64,000 bases of DNA from Streptomyces griseorubiginosus (lineage in GTDB: Bacteria; Actinomycetota; Actinomycetes; Streptomycetales; Streptomycetaceae). The position numbers were made by a program, and so were the translations under genes. The stretch covers positions 186,001 to 250,000 of the forward strand of contig NZ_KQ948740.1 in the NCBI RefSeq assembly GCF_001514195.1, in the 5' to 3' direction. Below, in pieces: positions 1-10,965 of this stretch. Below the pieces are notes generated by a model. That model saw nothing but the letters and a program-made list of their open reading frames with translations, ran no database searches and was not told the DNA's origin. Position 1 is the first letter of the stretch, and each line of letters starts with the position of its first letter.

Positions 1-1102
1 ACTTCGACTGGTTCGTGCGGGAGGCCGCATCCCACGGTCTGGAGATCGCGCTGGACTTCGCCCTGCAGTGCTCCCCCGACCATCCGTGGGTGCAGAAGCA
101 CCCGGAGTGGTTCCATCACCGCCCGGACGGCACCATCGCGTATGCGGAGAACCCGCCCAAGAAGTACCAGGACATCTACCCGATCGCCTTCGACGCCGAC
201 ATGGACGGTCTGGTCGCGGAGACGGTGCGGGTGCTGCGGCACTGGATGGGCCACGGGGTGCGGATCTTCCGGGTGGACAATCCGCACACCAAGCCGGTGG
301 TGTTCTGGGAGCGGGTGATCGACGACATCAACGCCACCGACCCGGACGTGATCTTCCTGGCGGAGGCGTTCACCCGGCCCGCGATGATGCACACGCTGGC
401 CCAGATCGGTTTCCAGCAGTCCTACACGTACTTCACCTGGCGCAACACCAAGGAAGAGCTCACCGAGTACCTGACCGAGCTGTCCGGTGAGGCGGCCTCC
501 TACATGCGGCCGAACTTCTTCGCCAACACCCCCGACATCCTGCACGCCTTCCTCCAGCACGGCGGCCGTCCCGCGTTCGCCCTGCGCGCGGTCCTTGCCG
601 CGACCCTCTCGCCGACCTGGGGCATCTACTCCGGCTACGAACTGGCCGAGCACACCCCGCTGCGCGAGGGCAGCGAGGAGTACCTGGACTCGGAGAAGTA
701 CCAGCTCAGGGCCCGCGACTGGGACACCCCCGACAGCCTCGCCCCCCTGATCACCCGGCTCAACACCATCAGGCGCCGCCACCCCGCCCTCCAGCGCCTG
801 CGGAACATCCGCTTCCACCACACCGACAACGACTCGGTCATCGCCTACAGCAAGCGCACCGGGGACGACACGGTCCTGGTGGTCGTGAACCTCGACCCGC
901 ACCACACCCACGAGGCGACGGTCTCGTTGGACATGCCACAACTCGGCCTGGATTGGCACGAGTCCCTATCCGTGCACGACGAACTGACGGGTGAGACCTA
1001 CCGCTGGGGCAGAACCAACTACGTGCGCCTGGAGCCCGGTCGGACTCCCGGGCACGTGTTCCAGGTCGGCAGGTCGGCGCCCCGGATCGGAGGGTCCACA
1101 GC

Positions 1103-1106
<4 letters not shown>
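1..1106 (+). CDS. glgE: GlgE maltosyltransferase, C-terminal part (5' end outside window)
   Basis: Alpha-1,4-glucan:maltose-1-phosphate maltosyltransferase (GH13 subfamily 3), which moves maltose from maltose-1-phosphate to the non-reducing end of an alpha-1,4-glucan in the cytosol. The reading frame is open from base 3, so the N-terminal part and start lie upstream. Visible GH13 landmarks are the FRVDNPH nucleophile motif (Asp codon 276-278) and FLAEAF acid/base motif (Glu codon 363-365), followed by a C-terminal beta domain ending near EPGRTPGHVFQVG. The stop overlaps the treS start (GTGA at 1103-1106), showing translational coupling. Neighbours treS, mak and glgB complete the GlgE pathway, which makes the assignment firm. 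Confidence 0.95.
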
Positions 1107-2821
<1,715 letters not shown>

Positions 2822-2847
2822 GCGTGCCGACGAAAGGACGCGTCACC

Positions 2848-4212
2848 ATGCCGAAGACCGCACCCCTCAGCCCGAGACCCGCGCCGGCGAGCGACCTGAT
2901 GGCCTCCCTGGGCGGGCTGCTGCGCGAGTGGCTGCCGCGCCAGCGCTGGTTCGCCGGCAAGGACCGGCCCGTGAGCGAACTCGGTCTGCTGTCGATGACC
3001 GAGCTGTTCCCGGGCTGTCTCCATCTGCTGGTCCACGCCAGTCACGGCGGGGTGCCCGCACCGGGCGGCGGCACCCCGGCCGGGGACTGCTACCAGCTGC
3101 TGCTGGGCGTGCGCAAGCACCTGACGCCGCGTCTCGGCCGGGCCCTGATCGGCCGTGCGGAGCAGGGCCCCCTGGCGGGGCTCACGGTCTACGACGCCCT
3201 GCACGACCCGCGTTCGGCCCAGCTGCTCCTCGAACGGCTGCGGCAGCCCGGCGCGGCGGGACCGCTGCGCTTCGAGCGCGCGCCGTCGGTGCCGGTGCCC
3301 GCCGGGCTGCCCCCGCGGCTGCTGGAGGCGGAGCAGTCCAACTCCTCGCTGGTGTACGGCGACGAGTTCATCCTGAAGGTCTTCCGCCGGATCCAGCCCG
3401 GGGTCAACCCGGACCTGGAGGTGCCGGTCGCGCTGGCCGGGCAGGGCTGCCGCAGGGTGCCCGCGCCGGTGGCCTGGTTCCGGACCACGCATCCGCAGGA
3501 GGCGACGCTCGGCGTGCTCCAGCCGTATCTGCGGGACGCCTCCGACGGCTGGACGCTGGCCCTGCACGCGCTGGCCTCCGGCGACGACTTCACCGTGCAG
3601 GCGCACGAGCTGGGGCGGGCCATGGCCGAGGTGCATCTCGCGCTGGCCGCCGCGTTCCCCGGTGACGGGGTCCACGGCGACAACGGCTCCACGGCGGCCG
3701 CGATGGCCGAACGCCTGGACTCGGCCGCGCACAGCGTGCCCGCGCTGCGGCCGTTCGTGCCGGGCCTGCGGAGCGCGTTCGGCGCGCTCGCCACCTGCGA
3801 CGCCGGACCGCCCGCCCAGCGGGTGCACGGCGACCTGCATCTGGGGCAGGTGCTGCGGGCGGGCCGCGAGTGGTTCGTGATCGACTTCGAGGGCGAGCCG
3901 TCCCGTCCGCTCGCCGAGCGCTGCACCGCCCAGTCGCCCGTGCGGGACATCGCGGGCATGCTGCGCTCCTTCGACTACGCCGCCCGCCAGCGCCGCCCCT
4001 GGCGCCCGGAGTGGGCGCGCCGCTGCCGGGAGTCCTTCTGCGGGGGCTACGCCGCCCTCGCCGGATGGGACCCCCGCAAGAAACACGGCCTGCTGCGGGC
4101 CTACGAGACCGACCGGGCCGTCTACGAGGTCCTGTACGAAGCGCGACACCGACCCGACTGGCTGCCCGTGCCGATGGCGGCGATCGAGCGCCTCGCCGTG
4201 AGAGGAGACTGA
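2848..4212 (+). CDS. mak: maltokinase (Pep2)
   Basis: ATP-dependent kinase that makes maltose-1-phosphate, the donor for GlgE. The protein of 454 residues has the aminoglycoside-phosphotransferase-like fold signature: HGDLHLGQ with His327 and Asp329, then IDFEGEP with Asp346 as metal ligand. N-terminal WLPRQRWFAGK is typical of maltokinase N-caps. I chose the ATG at 2848 because GAAAGGA sits 9 bases upstream; an in-frame TTG at 2818 overlapping the treS stop would add ten residues with no good ribosome site. It lies between treS and glgB in the same operon. Confidence 0.93.
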   Translation: MPKTAPLSPRPAPASDLMASLGGLLREWLPRQRWFAGKDRPVSELGLLSMTELFPGCLHLLVHASHGGVPAPGGGTPAGDCYQLLLGVRKHLTPRLGRALIGRAEQGPLAGLTVYDALHDPRSAQLLLERLRQPGAAGPLRFERAPSVPVPAGLPPRLLEAEQSNSSLVYGDEFILKVFRRIQPGVNPDLEVPVALAGQGCRRVPAPVAWFRTTHPQEATLGVLQPYLRDASDGWTLALHALASGDDFTVQAHELGRAMAEVHLALAAAFPGDGVHGDNGSTAAAMAERLDSAAHSVPALRPFVPGLRSAFGALATCDAGPPAQRVHGDLHLGQVLRAGREWFVIDFEGEPSRPLAERCTAQSPVRDIAGMLRSFDYAARQRRPWRPEWARRCRESFCGGYAALAGWDPRKKHGLLRAYETDRAVYEVLYEARHRPDWLPVPMAAIERLAVRGD

Positions 4213-4215
4213 GCC

Positions 4216-6417
4216 GTGGCCCTGCGTGACACTTCACTGCCCGAGCCGTCCGGACCGGCCCGGTGCCTGCCGGCGCCGCCGCTGGACGGCACCGACCGGT
4301 CCCGGCTGCTGGCAGGCGCCCACCACGACCCGCACGCGCTGCTCGGCGCCCACCCGGTCGCCGGCGGCATCGTGTTCCGGGCGCTGCGCCCGTTCGCCCG
4401 CGCGGTGAGCGTCGTGATCGACGGCATGCGCAGCGGGCTGGCCTCGGAGGGCGACGGCCTCTTCTCCGCTCTGCTCCCCCTCGACGCCATTCCCGACTAC
4501 ACCCTGCTGGTGGCGTACGCGGACGGGGAGCAGGAGGTGCACGACCCGTACCGCTTCCTGCCCGCGCTCGGTGAGACCGACCTCCACCTGATCCGCGAGG
4601 GACGCCACGAGCAGCTGTGGAAGGCGCTCGGCGCCGAGCCGATCACCCACCAGGGCGTCACCGGCACCCGCTTCGCCGTCTGGGCGCCGAACGCCCAAGG
4701 GGTCCGGGTCGCCGGGGAGTTCACCCACTGGGACGGACAGGCGTTCCCGATGCGCTCGCTCGGCGCGTCCGGGGTATGGGAGCTGTTCCTGCCGGGGATC
4801 GGCGAGGGCGCCCGGTACAAGTTCGAGATCACCTCCCGGCACGGCGACCGGTTCCTGAAGGCCGACCCGATGGCGCGTGCCACCGAGGTACCGCCCGCGA
4901 CCGCGTCCGTGGTGACCTCCTCGCGCTACGAGTGGAGCGACCAGGAGTGGATGGACCGACGGGGCGCGACCCCGGTGCACGAGGCGCCGTTCTCGGTGTA
5001 CGAGGTCCATCTCCCGTCCTGGCGCAAGGGGTTGACGTACCGTCAACTCGCTGAGGAGCTGCCCGCTTATGTGAAGGAGCTGGGCTTCACCCACGTCGAG
5101 CTGATGCCGGTCGCCGAGCACCCCTTCGGTCCTTCCTGGGGTTACCAGGTCACCGGCTTCTACGCGCCGACCTCCCGGCTGGGCTCCCCCGACGACTTCA
5201 GGTTCCTCGTCGACGCCCTGCACCGGGCCGGCATCGGCGTGATCATGGACTGGGTGCCGGCCCATTTCCCCAAGGACGACTGGGCGTTGGCCCGGTTCGA
5301 CGGGGAGCCCCTGTACGAGCCCGGGGACTGGCGGCGGGCGGAGCACCCGGACTGGGGGACGTACGAGTTCGACTTCGGGCGCGTGGAGGTGCGCAACTTC
5401 CTCGTCGCCAACGCCGTGTACTGGTGCGAGGAGTTCCACATCGACGGCCTGAGGGTCGATGCGGTCGCCTCCATGCTCTACCTCGACTACTCGCGGGACT
5501 CCGGCCAGTGGAGCCCCAACGTGTTCGGGGGCCGGGAGGATCTCGACGCGGTCGCCTTCCTCCAGGAGATGAACGCGACCGTGTACCGGCGGGCCCCCGG
5601 TGTCGTCACGATCGCCGAGGAGTCCACGGCCTGGGACGGCGTGACCCGGCCCACGGACAGCGGCGGTCTGGGTTTCGGCCTGAAGTGGAACATGGGCTGG
5701 ATGCACGACTCCCTCGGCTACATCAGCCACGAGCCGGTGCACCGCAAGTACCACCACAACGAGATGTCGTTCTCGATGGTCTACGCGTACAGCGAGAACT
5801 ACATTCTGCCGATCTCCCACGACGAGGTCGTGCACGGCAAGCAGGCACTGGTGTCCAAGATGCCGGGCGACTGGCGGCAGCGGCGGGCCGACCACCGCGC
5901 GTACCTGGGCTTCATGTGGGCCCATCCCGGCAAGCAACTCCTCTTCATGGGACAGGAGTTCGCCCAGGGCGCGGAGTGGTCGCAGGAGCACGGCCCGGAC
6001 TGGTGGCTGCTGGACCCGGCGTACGCCGCCGAGCCCGACCACCGGGGCGTGCGGGATCTCGTGCGCGACCTCAACGCCGTCTACCGGGAGACGCCGGCGC
6101 TGTGGCAGCGCGACACCGACCCCGGCGGTTTCCGGTGGGTGCTCGGGGACGCGGCCGAGGACAACGTGTTCGCCTTCCTGCGCTTCGACGCGCAGGGCAC
6201 ACCACTGCTCGCGGTCTCCCACTTCTCCCCCGCCGTGCGCGAGGACTACCGGCTCGCCGTCCCCGAGGGCTTCCCCCTGTGGCGGGAGGCGCTCAACACC
6301 GACTCCGCGCGGTACGGCGGCAGCGACGTCACCTGTCCCGACCCGGTCAAGACGGAGGACGGCGCGCTGCGGCTCACGCTGCCGCCCCTGGCGACGGTGT
6401 GGCTCACGCCTGTGTGA
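4216..6417 (+). CDS. glgB: 1,4-alpha-glucan branching enzyme
   Basis: Introduces alpha-1,6 branches into the linear glucan made by GlgE. At 733 residues it has the usual order: N-terminal domain, CBM48 (around residues 130-230, FAVWAPNAQGVRVAG), GH13 catalytic domain and C-terminal beta domain. Catalytic residues visible are Asp415 (LRVDAVAS), Glu468 (TIAEEST) and Asp536 (ISHDEVVHGK). The GTG start lies 3 bases after the mak stop, with an AGAGGAGA ribosome site. It is the last gene of the GlgE operon; no intrinsic terminator is obvious after it. Confidence 0.95.
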   Translation: MALRDTSLPEPSGPARCLPAPPLDGTDRSRLLAGAHHDPHALLGAHPVAGGIVFRALRPFARAVSVVIDGMRSGLASEGDGLFSALLPLDAIPDYTLLVAYADGEQEVHDPYRFLPALGETDLHLIREGRHEQLWKALGAEPITHQGVTGTRFAVWAPNAQGVRVAGEFTHWDGQAFPMRSLGASGVWELFLPGIGEGARYKFEITSRHGDRFLKADPMARATEVPPATASVVTSSRYEWSDQEWMDRRGATPVHEAPFSVYEVHLPSWRKGLTYRQLAEELPAYVKELGFTHVELMPVAEHPFGPSWGYQVTGFYAPTSRLGSPDDFRFLVDALHRAGIGVIMDWVPAHFPKDDWALARFDGEPLYEPGDWRRAEHPDWGTYEFDFGRVEVRNFLVANAVYWCEEFHIDGLRVDAVASMLYLDYSRDSGQWSPNVFGGREDLDAVAFLQEMNATVYRRAPGVVTIAEESTAWDGVTRPTDSGGLGFGLKWNMGWMHDSLGYISHEPVHRKYHHNEMSFSMVYAYSENYILPISHDEVVHGKQALVSKMPGDWRQRRADHRAYLGFMWAHPGKQLLFMGQEFAQGAEWSQEHGPDWWLLDPAYAAEPDHRGVRDLVRDLNAVYRETPALWQRDTDPGGFRWVLGDAAEDNVFAFLRFDAQGTPLLAVSHFSPAVREDYRLAVPEGFPLWREALNTDSARYGGSDVTCPDPVKTEDGALRLTLPPLATVWLTPV

Positions 6418-6483
6418 TCACCCGTCCTGTGGGCAGTCGGGGCGTACGAAAAACACCGGCGTCTCGGCAGAAGGGCGGCTCAC

Positions 6484-7572
6484 GTGCGCACCGTCGGAGT
6501 GGAGGAGGAACTCCTCCTGGTCGACCCGGAGAGCGGGGAACCGCAGGCGCTGTCCTCCGCGGTCCTCGCCCGGGCCGCGCAGGACGACGCGGATCAGGTC
6601 GTGTTCGAGAAGGAACTGCACAACCAGATGCTGGAGTTCGCCACCCACCCGCAGTCGGGGATGGACGCGCTCCACGCGGAGATCGTGCGCTGCCGCAAGG
6701 AGGCCGCACGGCTGGCCGGCGAGAGCGGCTGCGCGGTGGCCTCGCTGGCCACCTCTCCGCTGCCGGTCAGCCCGTCCGTCGCCGTCGGGCGCCGCTACGA
6801 CTGGATGGCGGAGCAGTACGGCATCGCCACCCGGGAGCAGCTCGTCATGGGCTGCCACGTCCATGTGTCCGTGGAGTCCGACGACGAGGCCGTCGCCGTG
6901 GTGGACCGGATCCAGCCCTGGCTGAACGTGCTGGCCGCGCTGAGCGCCAACTCGCCGTTCTGGCAGGGCAAGGACACCGGGTACAGCAGTTACCGCAGCC
7001 GGGTGTGGCAGCGCTGGCCCTCGGCCGGTCCGACCGAGCCCTTCCGCTCGGCGGAGCGCTATCACCGCCGGGTCGCGGACATGGTGGCGACCGGGGTGAT
7101 CCTCGACGAGGGGATGATCTACTTCGACGCCCGGCTGTCCCGGAACTTCCCGACGGTGGAGATCCGGGTCTCGGACGTCTGTCTCCAGGCGGACACCGCC
7201 GTCCTCCTCGCGACGCTCGCCCGCGGCCTGGTGGAGACGGCCGCCCGCGAGTGGCGGGCGGAACGGGAACCGGTGACGCACAGTGTGAGCCTGCTGCGGC
7301 TGGCCGCCTGGCGGGCCGCGCGCTCCGGGCTGACCGAGGAGCTGCTGCATCCGGCGACGATGCACCGGATGCCCGCCGAGACGGTAGTGCGGGCCCTGCT
7401 GGAGCACGTCGAGGACGCGCTCGCCGACAGCGGCGACCTGGACCGGGTCCGCGAGCACTGCGAGGAACTGCTGCGGCACGGCAACGGCGCCCGGGTGCAG
7501 CGCGAGCTGCTGGAGCGCACCGGCAGCCTGCGGGACGTGGTCACCGAGTGCGTGCGTCTGACCCAGGGCTAG
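6484..7572 (+). CDS. YbdK-family carboxylate-amine ligase (glutamate-cysteine ligase-like)
   Basis: A 362-residue ATP-dependent carboxylate-amine ligase of the GCS2/YbdK family; members show weak gamma-glutamylcysteine synthetase activity, and the true substrate here is unknown. Family marks are the N-terminal GVEEELLLVDP, ELHNQMLEFATHPQ near residue 42, MGCHVHVSVES near 122 and the FPTVEIRVSDVC segment near 223. A GTG start at 6484 follows an AAGGGCGG site. It starts 66 bases after glgB on the same strand and may be co-transcribed with the glg operon, although nothing links it mechanistically to glucan metabolism. Confidence 0.85.
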   Translation: MRTVGVEEELLLVDPESGEPQALSSAVLARAAQDDADQVVFEKELHNQMLEFATHPQSGMDALHAEIVRCRKEAARLAGESGCAVASLATSPLPVSPSVAVGRRYDWMAEQYGIATREQLVMGCHVHVSVESDDEAVAVVDRIQPWLNVLAALSANSPFWQGKDTGYSSYRSRVWQRWPSAGPTEPFRSAERYHRRVADMVATGVILDEGMIYFDARLSRNFPTVEIRVSDVCLQADTAVLLATLARGLVETAAREWRAEREPVTHSVSLLRLAAWRAARSGLTEELLHPATMHRMPAETVVRALLEHVEDALADSGDLDRVREHCEELLRHGNGARVQRELLERTGSLRDVVTECVRLTQG

Positions 7573-7626
7573 GGCCGACTTCAGGAAGCACGACCCGGGC
7601 CCCGTCCGGCGCACCGGCCGCGGCCG

Positions 7627-7860
7627 TCACAGGGCCAGCGTGATCGCGTACACCAGGAAGAACGCGGCGACGAGCACGACCAGGATCAGGATCAGGGCCA
7701 GTGGACCCTTGGCCCAGCCCTTGGTCGGGTTGTGCGTCTCCCGGGGGCCGGCGCCGGGCATGCTGCTCTCCCCGGGCGGGGTCTCCCCCGGGGGTACGCC
7801 GCCGCCCGGCTCCAGTCCGGTGGTGCGCTCGGGTTCGGGATCGGGATTCGTGTGACTCAT
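7627..7860 (-). CDS. DUF6480 family small membrane protein
   Basis: A 77-residue protein with a polar, proline- and glycine-rich N-terminal half (residues 1-50) and one strongly hydrophobic C-terminal helix (GPLALILILVVLVAAFFLVY), so a tail-anchored or single-pass membrane protein. The HNPTKGWAKGP stretch before the helix is characteristic of the Streptomyces DUF6480 group. I chose the ATG at 7860 because the MSHTNPDPEPER start matches that family; the frame is open a further 32 codons upstream but reads as non-coding. It is divergent from fadD and convergent with the YbdK gene. Function unknown; relatives often sit among stress genes. Confidence 0.75.
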   Translation of the reverse strand: MSHTNPDPEPERTTGLEPGGGVPPGETPPGESSMPGAGPRETHNPTKGWAKGPLALILILVVLVAAFFLVYAITLAL

Positions 7861-8012
7861 GGGGTCCGAGTCCCCCGATCTCGGCGAGATCACAGGTGAC
7901 CGACTACTTCCGTAATACAGGCACCCCTTGCTGTCTCCTGGGCTACATTCGAGCACCGCGGATGACCGAGCTCGTCGGCGCAGTCACAGCCCGTACACGT
8001 CAGGAGCAGCGC

Positions 8013-9917
8013 ATGCGCGACTTCGCCCTCGCTCCCCGGACCCTGTCGCGCTCCAGCGGGGGTCTGGCCGACAGCGTCTTCGAGAGAGCGGAGCTCGACC
8101 CCACCCTGCCGGTGCTCGCCCGCCGCCCCGAGGGCTCCCCGGGAGGCTGGCAGGAGGTCACGGCGGTGGAGCTCCGGGACGAGGTCGTGGACCTTGCGAA
8201 GGGGCTGGTCGCCTGCGGGATCTCGCCCGGTCACCGGGTGGCGATCATGGCACGCACCCGGTACGAGTGGACGGTTCTCAGCTATGCGCTGTGGACGGTC
8301 GGCGCCGAGGTCGTGCCGATCTACCCGACGGCGTCGCGCGACCAGGTCGAGTGGATCCTGCGGGACGCCGGCTGTGTGGCCGTGGTGGTGGAGGACGAGC
8401 AGGCGGTCATGACGGTCGGCTCGGTGTGCGCCGCGCTGCCCCGGCTGCGGCACGTCTGGCAGCTGGACGCCGCGGCCCTCGACGACCTGGCCGAGCGGGG
8501 CGAGGTGATCCCGCTCGCCACGGTCGAGTCGCTGCGCCGCATCGTGCTCCCGGACTCCACGGCGGTGGTCGCCTACACCTCCGGCACCACCGGGCGTCCG
8601 ATGGGGTGCGCGCTCAGTCACCGCGGTCTCGCGACCCCCTGCGACATCCTGCTGGAGGGCTGGCGGCAGATCACGTCCGCGCCGGGCGAGCAGCCGTCCG
8701 TCCTCGCCTTCCTGCCCTTCTCGCACGTGTACGGCCTCATGATCCAGGGCGTGTGCATCCGGGGCGGCTTCCTCATGGCCCACGAGCCCGACCTGAGCGA
8801 GGAGGCGCTGGCCGTCTCCCTCCAGTCGTTCCGGCCCACGTACTTCTACGCCGTGCCCTCGGTCTACGAGAGGATCTACAAGAACTTCCTGCGCGCCTCC
8901 CAGCAGTCGGGCCGCGGTGCCCTGTTCGAGCGGGCCGCGGAGACCGCCCGCGACTTCGCCCTGGCCTGTGAGCGGCAGCGGCTGGGCGAGGGTCCGGGCC
9001 CCGGGTTCGACCTGCGGCTCCAGCACGCCCTGTACGAGCGGACGGTGTACCGCAGGCTGCGGGCGGCGCTGGGCGGGCGGGCCCGCCGGGGCACCTCGGG
9101 CGGCTCGACCCTCAACCGCGAGCTCTCCCTGTTCTACGAGGGCATCGGTCTCTACGTCCACGACGGCTACGGCCTCACCGAGACCTGCGGCGGGATCACC
9201 ATGCAGCCGTTGGGCCGGGAGAAGTCCGGGACCGTCGGCAAGCCGCTGCCCGGGGTGGACCTCAGGGTGGCGGAGGACGGGGAGATCCTGGTGCGCGGCC
9301 CGTCGGTGTTCCAGGGGTACGTCAACGACGAGGCCGCCACCCGGGCCGCGCTGTACGGCGGCTGGCTGGCCACCGGGGATCTGGGGCGGCTGGACGCCGA
9401 CGGCTATCTGACGATCACCGGCCGCAAGAAGGACATCCTCGTCACCACCAGCGGCAAGAGCGTGGCTCCGGCCGCCCTGGAGCACCGGCTGCGGATGCAT
9501 CCGCTGATCCACCAGGCGGTGGTCGTCGGCGACAACCGGCCCTGCGTCGGCGCACTGCTCACCGTGGACCCGGAGTTCCTCGCGCACTGGCGTGGCGTGC
9601 TGCTCGCCCAGCAGGACCCCGCGGTCCGGGAGGCCCGGGAGGAGAACCTGCTGCGGGAGGAGATCGCCCGGGCCGTGGCCGCCGCCAACAGCACGGTCTC
9701 GCGCTCGGAGTCGATCAGGGTCTTCCGGGTGCTGTCGGAACCGTTCGACCTGGCCAACGGACTGCTGACGCCGTCGATGAAGCTGCGCAGGGACGAGATC
9801 GTGCACCGGTACGCCGCCGAGATCGACGCCATGTACCAGGCGCGCTCGGCCGGCGCCCGGCGCAACGCGGCCGAGGACTTGCTGAGCTGGGACGACTCCG
9901 ACGACGTGTTCCGCTGA
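8013..9917 (+). CDS. long-chain fatty-acid--CoA ligase (AMP-binding, FadD15-like)
   Basis: A 634-residue adenylate-forming enzyme predicted to activate long-chain fatty acids to acyl-CoA. Landmarks: the A3 loop YTSGTTGRPMG near residue 186, YGLTETCGG near 385, the ATP-ribose Asp in ATGDLGRLDADG near 452, the hinge GRKKDIL and a C-terminal TPSMKLRRDEI with the expected lysine. The A3 loop has Met where most family members have Lys (GxPKG), which may matter for phosphate handling. The ATG at 8013 follows CAGGAGCAGC. Two copies of a 24-base-period tandem repeat follow the stop. Confidence 0.9.
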   Translation: MRDFALAPRTLSRSSGGLADSVFERAELDPTLPVLARRPEGSPGGWQEVTAVELRDEVVDLAKGLVACGISPGHRVAIMARTRYEWTVLSYALWTVGAEVVPIYPTASRDQVEWILRDAGCVAVVVEDEQAVMTVGSVCAALPRLRHVWQLDAAALDDLAERGEVIPLATVESLRRIVLPDSTAVVAYTSGTTGRPMGCALSHRGLATPCDILLEGWRQITSAPGEQPSVLAFLPFSHVYGLMIQGVCIRGGFLMAHEPDLSEEALAVSLQSFRPTYFYAVPSVYERIYKNFLRASQQSGRGALFERAAETARDFALACERQRLGEGPGPGFDLRLQHALYERTVYRRLRAALGGRARRGTSGGSTLNRELSLFYEGIGLYVHDGYGLTETCGGITMQPLGREKSGTVGKPLPGVDLRVAEDGEILVRGPSVFQGYVNDEAATRAALYGGWLATGDLGRLDADGYLTITGRKKDILVTTSGKSVAPAALEHRLRMHPLIHQAVVVGDNRPCVGALLTVDPEFLAHWRGVLLAQQDPAVREAREENLLREEIARAVAAANSTVSRSESIRVFRVLSEPFDLANGLLTPSMKLRRDEIVHRYAAEIDAMYQARSAGARRNAAEDLLSWDDSDDVFR

Positions 9918-9925
9918 CCGGGGCG

Positions 9926-9972
9926 CACACCTAGCGCGTTCGGGGAGGTCACACCTGGCGCGTTCGGGAAGG
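9926..9972. repeat. two-copy tandem repeat (24-base period) after fadD
   Basis: Two 23-base copies (9926-9948 and 9950-9972) differ at only two positions and share CACACCT, GCGCGTTCGGG and AGG blocks. They begin nine bases after the fadD stop, between fadD and the HATPase gene. They could be a local tandem duplication or a paired protein-binding site upstream of the next gene. Confidence 0.85.
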
Positions 9973-10027
9973 CCGGAACGATTGGGCGGCGCGCCGTCGG
10001 GAACACGGATCAGTGGCACCATGACCG

Positions 10028-10501
10028 GTGTCCGAGAGTCCCGCTGACGCCGGGCCGCGCGAGCGGCACGGCGCCCGAGCCGCGTGGGGAGAGACCCTGA
10101 CTTCCGAGGCGATTCCGAGCCGCACCACTCGTTTCGCGGGCGAACCGCACTGTGTGACGGGTGCGCGGCTCGCTGCCGAGGAATTCCTGAGCGACCTCGG
10201 CGACAACGAGCCGCCCGCCAGCCCCGAGCACTGGGACGACATCCTGCTGGTCGTCACCGAACTGGCCGCCAACGCCGTCCAGTACGCACCCGGGCCGTTC
10301 GCGCTGCGGATGCGGCGGACCTTCGACGGTGTGCACGTGACCCTGCGGGACACCAACCCGACGCCGCCCGCCCCCCGCTCCTTCAATCCCCGCACGGGCG
10401 GCGGCGGCATCGGCTGGCATCTCATCCACGCCCTGTGCGACCAGGTCAGCGTGGTGCCGGACGACCGCGGCAAGGACGTGCACGTCTTCCTGCCGTGGTG
10501 A
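10028..10501 (+). CDS. ATP-binding anti-sigma-factor-like protein (HATPase_c_2)
   Basis: A 157-residue protein of the RsbW/SpoIIAB-like serine kinase family. The Bergerat-fold motifs are present: N box VVTELAANAVQYA near residue 75, VTLRDTNP near 112 and the glycine-rich GGGGIGWHLI near 126. In Streptomyces such proteins bind sigma factors of the SigB group or anti-anti-sigma partners; no partner gene is adjacent. The GTG start at 10028 was chosen as the first in-frame start after a weak site. Its last two codons and stop lie inside a 21-base tandem repeat that fills the gap to the convergent PRC-barrel gene. Confidence 0.82.
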   Translation: MSESPADAGPRERHGARAAWGETLTSEAIPSRTTRFAGEPHCVTGARLAAEEFLSDLGDNEPPASPEHWDDILLVVTELAANAVQYAPGPFALRMRRTFDGVHVTLRDTNPTPPAPRSFNPRTGGGGIGWHLIHALCDQVSVVPDDRGKDVHVFLPW

Positions 10502-10535
10502 GGTGCCCGACGGTCGTGGTGAGGTGCCCGACGGC
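10494..10535. repeat. 21-base tandem repeat x2 spanning the HATPase stop codon
   Basis: Copies at 10494-10514 and 10515-10535 match at 20 of 21 positions (core CGTGGTGAGGTGCCCGACGG). The first copy contains the last codon TGG and the TGA stop of the HATPase gene. Because the unit is 21 bases, copy 2 supplies a second TGA in the same frame. The repeat ends two bases before the stop of the convergent PRC-barrel gene. Confidence 0.95.
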
Positions 10536-10537
10536 GG

Positions 10538-10897
10538 TCAGGCGGTGGCCGTGAGGCCCAGGTAGTAGGCGCCGACCTGGGACAGGTAGGCGCGGTCGCG
10601 GGTCTCGCTGTCGGTGCGGAAGCGCGGGGCCGCCTTCACCTCCGACCTGGTGCAGGCCACCGTGATCCGGCGGCCCTCGAGGTCGACGCGGGTCACGACG
10701 CCCACCGGAACCAGGACACTGCGGCCGAAGATCCACACGCCGGTGTCCACGACGAGGTGGGCCAGTCCCCCGGGGGCGGCCTGCCGGTCCACGAGCCCGA
10801 TCGTGCCGTCGCTCGCGTCCACGCTGAAGCCCGTCAGGTCCTGTCCCTCGACGAGTCCGCTGTCCGGCGGGTACGACCAGATTCTGTCGGTGGTCAC
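10538..10897 (-). CDS. PRC-barrel domain protein
   Basis: A 119-residue protein with an N-terminal PRC-barrel-like domain: DLTGFSVDASDGTIGLVDRQ (residues 21-40) and WIFGRSVLVPVGVVTRVD (54-71). The C-terminal tail with AYLSQVGAYYLG is less conserved. PRC-barrels occur in RNA-processing and photosynthetic proteins and in small actinobacterial stress proteins; the molecular role here is unknown. The GTG at 10897 is chosen because GGAAAGGAGC lies just upstream. A GAAT-N15-GGGTAT element 60-90 bases upstream matches the SigB-group promoter consensus, so stress control is likely. Confidence 0.8.
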   Translation of the reverse strand: MTTDRIWSYPPDSGLVEGQDLTGFSVDASDGTIGLVDRQAAPGGLAHLVVDTGVWIFGRSVLVPVGVVTRVDLEGRRITVACTRSEVKAAPRFRTDSETRDRAYLSQVGAYYLGLTATA

Positions 10898-10965
10898 ACT
10901 GCTCCTTTCCTCCCGCACGCTGCACGGGTCCCGGCGGTCCGCCGCGCACGGGCCCACTGCACCAA

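Noticed and set aside
6484..7572. Calling the ligase EgtA or GshA
   Set aside because: No other ergothioneine or mycothiol genes are adjacent, and YbdK-family members have broad or weak activity, so a specific name is not supported.
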